The notes under the pieces: model-generated
What the model was told of the DNA's origin: nothing
What the model saw: only the letters and a program-made list of their open reading frames with translations
Database searches by the model: none
Position numbers and translations under genes: made by a program
Assembly: GCA_021442155.1 (NCBI GenBank)
Contig: CM038232.1
Span: 61,101,436-61,165,435, forward strand
From: Cymbidium sinense
Taxonomy: Eukaryota; Streptophyta; Magnoliopsida; Asparagales; Orchidaceae
DNA length: 64,000 nucleotides
Direction of reading: 5' to 3'
Part shown: positions 38,501-50,500 of the stretch, one piece after another
Layout: each line of letters opens with the position of its first letter
Position numbering within the stretch: the first letter of the stretch is position 1

Positions 38501-41500
38501 GAGTCGGCTCATTTACATAATGGCGAATTGTAATTATCGTATCATGTTATCGATTCAATAACTTACCAAGCTTTTTAAACTAGCTCGAGTTTGACTTTCT
38601 TTAAATCGAGTCAAGCTCAGCTCAAGCTCGAGCTCAACAGGGATTAAACAAGCTTAGCTCGATTAAATCAAAACTCGACTCGACTTGACTTGTTTACACC
38701 CCTAGATGTAAGCCTTATGTATGTTTGCAATACACACTTCATAAAATTAAATTATTAGGTAGACTTATAAATTAACTTTAGCTTAAATAATTCAATAAAC
38801 AGTTGCACAACAAACCTACACTCATAATAACACATACAAAACCACTCTAGTCTACTCGGGATCTCTAAGACAAGAAAACCCATGATTGCTGATCAAATTT
38901 CCTGGACATTATGGCTAATAGTCCTATGATGTAGATAGACTAGAATAACGGCAGTCCTCTTATGATAAAGAGAATTTTATAAAGTTAGTTAGCTTGATTC
39001 TCTCCAACTAATTTTCTCTCTTCTCTCTCTCTCTCATCGTTACTCCATATTTGTAATTTAAAATTGCATTTTTGAAATTAAGTCCCCTCTCAATTGATAA
39101 ATGCAAACCATTCATTCCAATCGACCATACAAATATTTTTTTAGGACTTGATCACAACTTTACAATTTTAGCATTTGCTCTTGCAAAATGAAAGCTTTTC
39201 TTCTAAATTTATCTCTTGAACATGCTCTTTCTTCTTGCAACTATGAGCATCTCAATGGACCACAATAGTTCATTATCCTTATTTGATGCAAATCAATATT
39301 AGGGATGGTGCATCTTATGCTTTACATCATAAAGAGAATTTTTGATCCTTTGTCAAAAACCTCTAGTCTAGAGTCTTATCCATCACTTGTGACCGTGAAA
39401 CAATAGACCGATTAAATTTATACTTCTTCCCTTCATCTACAAGAATAAACTTTTATACTCTTCTAAAGAAGAGATCATTCCTATCTCATAAAAATGGACT
39501 ATTGCATGCCATCATCCAATAGTAATACCTCACAAAACATCTCATCAACAAATATCAACAAAAAGCAAACCAAAGAGTTAATTGTGTAGAAACCTAACAT
39601 AAACTTCAGAAAAGAGATTCTTTAATACCTAGATCATTAATAATATCTATGAGATAAATTTCACCAAAACCTTATGGTGATAAAATTCCCCCTAACTTAT
39701 TTCATTTCTTGTCTTGATAAAAATTCAAACAATACTAATACTTATGTAATAGTTTTTAACAGTGACATGAATAGTTTGTTTCATGTTCCATTATAGCTTA
39801 AACTCCAATCACATTCATCTTCTTTATTATTGCAATATAAGCTTTTTATCTAATACAAAAAGTCATGTTAAATTCCTGAAATGTTATAGCTTTTGTTTGA
39901 GGACAGCCCCCCATGTGCACAAGCCCCTATAATTAATTACCCTCTTAATCACAAGAGAGAACCTTTAATTAAGGCTGATTAGTAGACTCTAAATCCTTAG
40001 TTTACTATAGCAACAATTTGATCTAAGAAAAAAAGGAAAGGTAAAATACAATTAACTTAGAATGAATGATGGGTGAACGTAAAAAATATGATTAAGATAC
40101 ATATATTCCAAGGTTTAATGACTGTTTAGTGGGAAAATTTTTAAGCTGACCTTGCTGAACAAAAGACTTCATGCCATATCAAATGCACTTTATAATTCAT
40201 ACTTTATAGACTAAGCCAATGAAGAACATTTAGATTTTGGCTAACAATAATATAATGGTGTGATTTTGTGGCATACTACCCAATCAGAGGGGGCATACCA
40301 CATCCTTATTTTAAACTTTTGAAATTATCATATGGATACATTTGATGTGATATTGACTATTAATGAGCTTTGGTCAAACTTAAATTTATCAACTAGCATA
40401 GAATTTGGATGGTTAGGTGCTTATTGTAGATAATCCAACACATCTAATTATTACTTGAAAAATTTTTCATCATCAAATTTTGAGCCCAAAATAATCAATC
40501 TCAGATTTTATGAGCATTTTGATAATATCATCATCTTCAACAGAATGGTGCGATTTTGTGGCAATCTTAATTTTTTGTCAATATTGTCATCATCAAGAAA
40601 ATTGAAGCATTTGCAATTTAAAAGCATTAATTTTAATGGATGATCTCTGCAATTATGATGCACAATAGCCAAGCTTATCATAAGAATAAATGATATAGAT
40701 TTGTACTGCTAGTAGAGAATTGAGTTTAAAATATAGAAATTTACATCCTGCTATAGGCAAGATGACCATAATATTTTCATTTTAAAATAAAATTTCTTTG
40801 CAAAAAATTTTGAAAGTCATATGCAATGTAAAACAAAATAATTTGAACAAAACTTACAATCGAGCATTTCATTTCTAGTTTATGATGATATAAGTTTGTT
40901 TCATTAGACTAGACGGAAAAATTTAAAGCAGTATTATATTGTGATTGTTTTAAACTTGTGTATATTTATGTAGAGGCATAAGCCTTATCTAATCCAGTCC
41001 ATAAAATGTGAAGAATCAAACTATAAAACTAGGACTTACGACCTTGCCCTATAAGGTGGTGCACTCAAGCGAGTATGTGAATGTGACAATGAGTTTATGC
41101 TTAAAATAGTGAATTTTTAGGGTGATTGCATGTCTTTTTAGAGCAATTACAACTACATACTTCTTGGGGTGACAATTTAAGTTTGTTTTTCATTTTGGGA
41201 AATCACATAGTGCTTTGATGTTACCATGTATTTGATTTGAACTATGCATACTTATTGGGATGCTTGTGAGAATTTACTTTTAATAGTTGATGCATCTTTT
41301 AAAAAACTTCATATTTTTCAATGCACTTGCATGACTAGTAAGACGCTACAATCAAGTTAAAATTTTGCATCATGTTGCATGTGTAGGCTTAAAATTGTAC
41401 AAATTCAATAATTCACCTCTTTGTTGATAAATGCATTGTTATTAAAATGCAAGTAACTTTTTATTTTGAATTCATTGTTCATATTTTTTTCCACATGTCT

Positions 41501-44500
41501 GTCATTTGAGAGGATGTCGATGAGCTTATTTTTGTTTACTAGTGGATTTGTGATCGCTCAGGAAAAACACTTTTGAAAATCTTTATCATCTTATAAGAGG
41601 TTTTGGGAATTCATTCTTCATGAGGCAGATTAATTTATATTCATCCAAATTTCCCCTACCTAAACTTATGTTAAGATTTATTTTAGATCTGAGTTCTACT
41701 TTCTATGAATGCAAGCATCTATAGTTGATTAATCAACTTACCGCAGTAAAAGAGCACTCGATTAAGGTTGAAAATAAAATTGGCTCTCTAGTATAAATCG
41801 GTTTCTAGTGGTGTGGTGTAAATGACTGTCTAAAAGAAAAAAAGAGGGCAGTCCCGATCAATATTCCATGATTCCGTCATCCCGGACTATCGTTATTCCA
41901 GTCTAGCAACATTAGAGGGCTATTAACCATAATATTCAGGGAGTTTGATTAGCATGCCTCGTTTCAGATATCCCGAATAGACTAGACTTGTTATGCAGTT
42001 ATTATTGTGTAGTTGTTTATTGAATTATTTAAGCTAAACTTAATTTATAAGTTCATCTAATAATTCAATGTTATGAGGGCTGAATTGCAGATGTACGTAG
42101 AACTTAAATCCATTGGAATGCCAATGATTTTAGGTGTGGAGTTCGTATTGCGAACAATGAGTGAGCTTGTATCCGTTGGAATGCCAATTTGAATATGGTT
42201 GAAGTCTGCCTTGCAAAAAACATGGGGCTTACATCCATTGGAATGCCGATATTTTGGATTGGACTTAATCCCTTTAGAATATCGTGTACTTAATATGTGG
42301 AGTTTGTCTTGCGAACAAATAGTTAGCTTATATCCATTGGAATTCCATTATGAAGTAAGTTTGCATTACGCAATAGTGACTATGCTTACATCCATTAGAA
42401 CGCCATAATTTTTATGAAAGTTCGCAAGGTGAACATATGATAGACTAGGCTTATATCTATTAGAATGCCAGTTCGATGATGTATTATTTGCATGACAAAC
42501 ATAGATTATACTTCATCTATTAAACTATCATTAGATTGTGATTAAGTCTGCATTACAAACATGTATAGGACTTACAACCATTAGAATGCCATTGTTTTAA
42601 GGAAGTTTGCATGGCGAATAAATGACTGGGCTTACATCCATTAGAAAGCCAATTTTAGGTTAGTTGTGCTTGTTTTACAAACACAGATCAAACTTACATC
42701 TATTAAAAAACAGTTAAATTGGACTTACATCCCTTTGAAATGCCGAATTTTGAAAAATTCTCATGGCGAACAAGTGATGTTTGAATTGCAAACATTGATT
42801 GGATTTATATCGGTTAGAGAACTTAATATCTGTTGGATTAAACTTTGTGTCTATTTGAAAATTTGTGTTAAGTATTGAAGCCCGTCTTGCAAGTATGACA
42901 GAACTTTGGCTTATATTCATCGAAATATCTGATTAATTTTGTGTATCACTTCATGATTAAAATAGCCTAATACCATTAAGTTATTTATTTTTATTTGAAT
43001 ACTTGACATATTATATTCAATCAATTTAAATGATCAACAATAATGAAATTTTAATAAATAATCAACGATTATTAATTCCACAGGATTTGGCATACGAAGG
43101 AATCAATCTCAATTCATTAATATGGTAAATTCATTTAGAGATTTAATTACAACAACAACAACAACAAGCCTTAATCCCACTAGGTGGGGTCGGCTACATG
43201 AATCCTTCGTCTCCATTGTGTCCTATTATATGTCAAATTCTCATTTAAAGATCATTTTTTATACATCTTAACCAAGTCTTTTAGGTCTACCTATACCTTT
43301 CTTAACATAAGAAATCTAATGCATCTACTCTCCTAATCTAATTGACGCTTTATGGCCAAACCATCTAAGGCACTCTCCTAATCTTATCTATACCACTGGA
43401 GCCCAACTTTTTTCCCGAATATACTCATTTTGCATTCTATTTCTAAGAGTAAAGCCACTCATCCACCTAAGCATCCTCATCTCAGAACACTTAACTTAGT
43501 CTTATGTTTCTTTCTCTGGCCAACATTCAAAGACCATAAAGTCATTCTTACCACCATCTTATAAAATTTTCCCTTAAGTTTAAGTGGAACTTTTCTATCA
43601 CATAATAGGCCGATGCATTCCTCCACTTCAACCATCCAACTTGAATTCTACTAATAACATCTCCATCTATTTCACCATCATTTTGAACAATGAGCCTAAA
43701 TATCTAAACGCCACTCTTATTAATGGCTTGTTCACCTAATGTCACAAAACTATCACTAGAACTTCTACAACTAAAATTACACCCATATATAGCTTAGATC
43801 TACTTAAACTAAAACCTTAGACTCTGGGAGTTGACCTCCATAATTCAAGTTTCATGGACTCTCTAGTCTTATCAACAAGAAGAACGCCAAAAAAAGCATA
43901 CACCAAGGTACATCTTCTTGTAAATGCTTAGTAAGAACATCCATAACTAAAATAAAAAGATAAGGGCTTAAAGTCGATCCTTGATGTAATCCAACCGAAA
44001 TAGAAAAATATTTTGTCAATCCTCCTTGTGTTTGGACACAAGTAGCTCAATAGTATACATATCCTTAATGACTTGAATATAACCAATATTAACTCCTTTC
44101 GCTCTAGAACTCCAAAAGAACATCTCTTGAAACTTTATCATAAGCTTTTCTAAATCAATAAATATCATATGTAGATCCTCCTTACTTTCTCTATGCTTCT
44201 CCATCAAACCCCTTAACAAATGTATAGCATCATAGTAGATATACCAAGCATGAAACCAAACTGACAGAGAAACTTCGATCACATCATAACCTATGCTCAA
44301 TTACTTCTCCCATAATTTTAATGTATGGCATTAACTTAATTCTCTATAATTTGCATCTTGTGCATCACCTTTATTCTTAAATATATGTGAACCAACAAAC
44401 TCTTTCTCCATCGCATTTTTTAGTCTTTAAAATGACATTAAAAGATTTGTAAGCCAAGAAATTCATTGATCTCCTAAACATTTCCACACTTCTATTGGAA

Positions 44501-47500
44501 TATTATCCTATCTCCTCGCTTTTCCACATTTCATTTTCTTTAAAGCTTCACTAACTTCTGATTTACTAATAATGACGATAAATGAAATTCTATTTTTGTT
44601 TGTAATTAAAGTTGTTAAAATCGATCCTTCATTGAAAAGTTTATCAAAATACCTCATCCACCTATTTTCAATATCATTTTTAAAAAAAGTATTTTATTAT
44701 TTAATACACCTCACTGAACTACGTCTTTACTCCTATCTTTTGGTTAGTTAACTTATACATACATCTTTCACCTTCTGATCTAATCTATTATATAAATCAC
44801 TAAAGCTAAATTTTTCAGATCATATACCGCTTTCTTAGAATCTCTACAGCCAATTTTATATCTTTCCCAATTCTTCGAAGTTTACATCTAAACCATAACA
44901 ATAATTCTTGTTTTTTTATCTTTTCTCGACACTGACTCCACCACCAACTATTCTTATTAAAAGAGTTTTCTTTTAATTCTCCACATCTTCTTTTAATTTC
45001 TAATTTTTTTTTTCTCACATAATATAAGCTTCATAACATCCCAAATTCTAATCTCTGAAATTTTTCTTAAAAATATTTTATTTGTGTTCTTGTTGCCCCA
45101 TCTAATGACAATAATTTGATTTATTTTTCTCTTACAACCTTTCATCCTAAAATCTAAAACTAATAATCGATGCCGGATTTAGATTTTCACTTGAATACCC
45201 TTTACAATTTTACAATCTATTTTTTTATCAAAAATAATCAATGTTTTACCTGATCCATTTTATAAGTAATAATGTTCATCTTTTTTCTTAAATAAGAACT
45301 ACAAAATCATAGCCAAAAAAATCTACCACCCTACCTTCATTACACTCCCAAATCCATAACCACCATGAATACTTTTAAAATTTTCTACCACTCTACCAAC
45401 ATGTCCATTTAAATCTCCTCCAATAAATACTTTTTCTTCAAGAGGTATCTTCAAGAGATTTAATTAGATTGGGTTAAATCTTCAAGCACTTGAGTTTAAG
45501 TCTTCCACTTGGAATTTATTATTTTTAAGTGAAAATAATAGAGAATGATTGCACATAATTATAATTTGGACGTTGTAGGTCAATTTTATTTAATAATTCA
45601 ATATTTAATTACTTTTTGTTTTGATCTCAATTTTGTGTAAGGATTTAAATCAAATAATTTTCATGGAAACTCAACAACATAATGACTTAGCAATGCTATA
45701 ATCCAACAAATTAGTGCGATGCGCACTCTGCTCCCTTGTTCCGAATTCAAGATCGACAAAAACAGGTAATTTCATCTCGCATCGGATTCAAGATCGAAGG
45801 TGGAAGTCTACGTAAAATTCCCCACAGGATCTATCGACGAACATGGATCTTCGAATTTTAAAACCTGTGATTTATTTAATTTCAAATAATTTAAAATTTT
45901 TAGTTAATTATTTTTTAATTGACAAAATGACGGTTTAGTGGTGTTGCATTTTGCGAATCGCACTCTCGTGACTTCTCCCTTACTCCAGATTCAAGATCGA
46001 TGGAGAAAAGTAATTTTATCTCGCACCAAATCCAAGATCGATGATGGAGGCCTTCAATTTGATCTGCGGAGTGATGAGTTAATTATATAAAATTTTTGTC
46101 TTGAACTATACCTGAAATTGGCACCTTAAAAACCTTTTTCTTTGCTATTGGACGAAAATTCCCTTCCCTATCCTAAGTTTACGAGGAAGAGGTAGTTTGG
46201 GAATTCGGATCCTAATTTCTCTTGAAATAAGGGGATCAACTAAGGCTTGGCCTGCTTTCACACGAGATAGGGGGAGAGATGGGGAGATGGGAGAGGCTCA
46301 CTGGAGCAATGGGGACAACAACCGGTGATCACCACCAAGGACAAGTCAACCGCTCTCTGCCTCAGCAAGGTAGGTTTCTCGATGAGCTCTGACATGTGCG
46401 TGTGTATCCGAGTTCGGCTAACCCCCCTTTCTCTCCCTTTTATAGAAGCTTGAAACCTCAACCACTCCCGCCTCCCCCTTGGCTGTGGCACCGGTTTTGA
46501 ACTCCCCCCCCCCCCCTCTCTTTTTCTTTTTTCTTTCTTTTTTAATTTTTTTTAGCCATAAAAAATTTGATTACAAGAATTGAAACATAGAATGAGCAAT
46601 GTTATTATGTTTGCATACAAGTGTCTAGATAGGCCCCACAAGGAATAGTTCTTCACCCGCAAATAGCGGCACTACTATAGTCATTTCCATAGTCAATTTT
46701 GGATGAGATTTTCGACAAGTTATTTTATTTCATGCTTATAAGCGAGCTACAAGTCTGCTATGAGTCAAATCTTTATTCAAATATTGTTCTTTTGAAACAA
46801 CATTACTACATCTCTAATATTCTTTGTATCTATTTTACATATATAAGTTTAATATTTGTGAAATGCAAATCCAAGAATTTATTTTATTTTGATATTGTTC
46901 AAAAATCAAAGTTTTGGTATCACTTTCGTGCACCACTTGGGAGACTTTTGGCTGTATACTAAGTATTCCCATCATGCCTAAGAAGGTATGCATATTTGGC
47001 ATTCATCGTATCACAATCAGAGTCTTTAAACCCACCACATCAAACAAGGCAAACATGTGACATCACCTTTATCGAAATGCATATATAGATGAATTTTTTC
47101 CCTATCATATGTAAACAACACACACAAGTACTTATGCAGGACAACAAGACTACTACTACGTGAGGCTATGCCAATGATATTGCAACAAGGTTGAATTTAT
47201 GATTAGAAGATAGAATAAACACATTTCCTTTTGCCAATGTTTGCATTCATTGAACAGAGATAATTGGCAGCGTAAGGGAAAATCTACAAAGATTTTATTG
47301 GCCAGAGAAATGCCAAGAACTACGAGTGGTGGGATGCCAAATCTTCTTGCATATGCCACAACATTTGAACCTCGAGAACTTTGCCTAATGCCTACGAAAC
47401 AATTCTTCTAACATCTAATTCATCTTTTTTGAGCTTATGAATTGAAAAAACAATCCATAACTTTGACAGCATGATTTGATTTAACCCTTGCCATGTATAT

Positions 47501-50500
47501 GTGAATGTCTTTCCATGTCATTGTTTAATCTAGTGAATTTGTACATTCCTCTAAGAATGATTGACCGTATGTCATTTGCCCCATCATACTCATTCCATAA
47601 ACTTTAACTCCTATAAAACTATACTTGACTAAGAAAGTTTCAGCATTATGGAAATCACGTGTCTACTCTTATAGAATTGTGACTTCCCTTAAAACTTACC
47701 GATATAATCTATGAATACACACATTATCCCCAATTTCATCCAACTGAAGTCCCTTACTTTTTCATTTCAAATAAAAAACTAGACATCACATAAGTAGCTC
47801 GAAGAATGTAATAAGTGAGGACCATCATAGGATCTTTGGGGTCACTCAATGGCAGACCATCAGCGTTTGGAGAGTTACATGCAACTGTGGTGTGATGAAG
47901 GATGAGATTGCAAACGAGGAGAAGAAACTATATGGCAGTTTTGCTGAGTTGTTGATGAAAATGTGAGGTAGATTAATGGCAAATGGCATAAAGTATGAGA
48001 TACAGTGGAGAGACCAGTGGAACAGATATTTTAAGAAATTACAGTGGTGGATTTGATAATCATCAACTAAGCCAGTGGTCAGGTGAAAGAGCCTTAGACG
48101 TTAGATAGAAGAGAGGAAGGTTGTATGTGTGTGGAAAGGAGAAAGTCAGTGTTGTTTGTGTAAGAAGTGTAAGAAGGGACAAGAAAATTGTGAGGTGAGA
48201 TGTGTGCTTGCGTGGGAAAAATGTCAAGATATGGGATAGGTTGCAGAGAATTCGAGAGGATACCATATGGTTGGAAGTTTTATTTCTTTTTTGATAAAAA
48301 GTAAATAAAAAACGTTGATTTAAAAAAAAAAATTATGAGAGATGTTGACTGCATCAAAATTTATGTTTCGTGTGATTGAAATTCAACAAATAAAGAGTAA
48401 AAAAGTTGTAAAGCATTAATATTGCTTTCTGATGGTATAAATTTCATACAATTCCAAAAAGAAAAAATAAAAGTTAAACTTGAATTAATGAGGAAAAAAA
48501 ATTTATATTTGAATTTTTGTCCGTAACACTACCATTGCCGGTCCCAAGTGAGTAAAAGTGGAGGTAGACAGACAATGACAACCAAAGATAAAACTTGTTG
48601 AATAATCATGACATGAATCATTTAAAACATTGTGTTAATGCTAGGGCGTCCCCTAGCACGACATGATGTAATTCCGAAAACAATGAAAAGTGCAAGGACG
48701 CGATCGACGCCTGCAAAGTAAATAAGCAAGGGTTCCCACATTATGACTCCTGCAAAAGAAGTTAGTCCATGAACAAGAATTAGGTTAGAACTCGAATATA
48801 GAACTCACGGCTAACGAATTAATAGATATTATGATTCATAGGAAGATAAATATTTTATGTGTTCAAGAAACTAAATGGATGAGAAAGCCAAGAGATTGAT
48901 AGTTTAGGTTTTAAACCGACATTCAAGCAGTTTAACGAAACGACGAGTGTGATTATAGATAAAAGTTTAAAGGAGAATTATTATAAAGACATGCGAAATA
49001 AAATTATAGCTTTTAAAGATTATTATTGTATTATCAATGTTATAAGTTTAAGTGTTTATGCTCCAAGTAAGTTCGGGACAGAAGAAAAAATTCTGGAATC
49101 TAATTAGAGGGATTAATACAAAAGATACCTCTTGAAAAAAAAAAAGATTGTCTGGCTGATATATGTGAAGATTTTAAAAGATTCAAGAAGATTGATTCTG
49201 CATGGATTTGTTAAGCAAGCTGTGATGACTTATTATTAGATTTTGCTTAAATTTACGATAGAATAAGCTAATACTTTTATTTAAGAGAAGAGATGAGATA
49301 GTTATTACTTATAAAAAATGGATCTAGAAAACGAACGATATATCGATTATTTTCCAAAAATGATCGTTTTGGATTAAAAAGATCAGAAGGCTCATTCAGA
49401 AAGTTTAAATACCCAACATCGATTATTAAACATGATTTTAAGATGAAAGATTGAAGATCAAAAATAAATTAAATTATCATGTGATTACAGACGAGTGAGA
49501 AACAATACTAATAAAAAATATTTTTAAGATCAGCCTAAAGAGCTTAGAATTTGGATGCTCATAAAGAACGCAACAAGAAATCTAAATTAAGCAAGTTGCT
49601 AAAATGTGTTCGATAATCAAAGGAAAAGCTTTCTTTAATAAAAAATACGCTGGTGGAGTCGAATGTGCAAAAACCAACTAACCCGTTAGGGACGCCCCCC
49701 AATGCTGTGAGAGCAAAGTAAGAATCTTGACCAATTTTGTTGTTCTTTCCAAGACACCCTTCCCGCCTGCATCTTATTGACAGGAGGATGGAACTATATT
49801 GTTCTCATGTATCGATGGTCTCCCAAGCAAAGCATTGAAAGATATATCTCAGTCTATAATGTGAAACTTGGCTTCAATCTTCCAATCATCTATCTCCAAG
49901 AGTAACACTATGGAGCTTGTGGCCCTGCTTGACTACTTTTGAGATGGATTCAATATTCCCACCAATTCCTCAAGTTTTTACATCTAAACCAAGTTTTATA
50001 ACAACACTTCTTGTTTTTTATTATTTCGTGATTCGATGAGAAAATATAAAAGTGGCATATGAGATTCTAAAAAAAGTAATATATGATGAAAAGTTTTTAA
50101 ATGGATTTATACACAGATTGGGAGACAAAAAGATGTATGTATAAGTTAGCTAACCATAAACATGTAAAATTAAGTCAAAGATAAGAATCTAAATCAAAAA
50201 ATACTTTTCTTAAAAGATATCAAAATAGATGAGATATTTTGATAAATTTTTTCAATGAAGGATATAAAAATATGGTTGATTTTAGCAACCTTAATACCCT
50301 AAACAAAAATAGAGAATTTTATTTTTATCATTGTATTTGTAATAACCGAAAAATAGAAAAAAATAGAAAAATAAAAAACCAATGCCGTGATCGTCACTGG
50401 TTGTAAATAAAAGAATCCAAACCGGGTGCAAACCGAAAAACCCTAAAGCAAGGAGAGAGAAACGAGAGAGGAGAAGGAGAAAGGGGAGACTCAAGGCACG

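Larger units (their letters stand above)
36850..38957. repeat. Left arm of a large imperfect inverted repeat
   Basis: Read left to right this arm matches the reverse complement of 46,200-41,884. Matching anchors include CATCATTTTGTCAAT, ATAAAAATAATTAACTCAAA, AAATCACAGATTTTAAAATT, repeated TCGATCTTGGATCT, the ~60-bp tandem array and, near the inner end, TTTAGCTTAAATAATTCAAT and GAATAACGGCAGTCC. The arm contains a later MITE insertion (38,330-38,704). Divergence is considerable, so the arms are old. Confidence 0.7.
41884..46200. repeat. Right arm of the large inverted repeat
   Basis: Reverse complement of this segment matches 36,850-38,957 (see anchors there). It contains the mirror tandem array and is interrupted by a LINE (43,150-45,453); without the insertion its length is about 2.0 kb, equal to the left arm without its MITE. 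On the minus strand a TATA-like CTATAAAAGGGAGAG (near 46,440) lies just beyond the outer end. Confidence 0.7.

Noticed and set aside
46258..46491. 77-codon minus-strand frame near the poly(C) tract
   Set aside because: Lies in the outer leader-like part of the inverted repeat; no domain seen.
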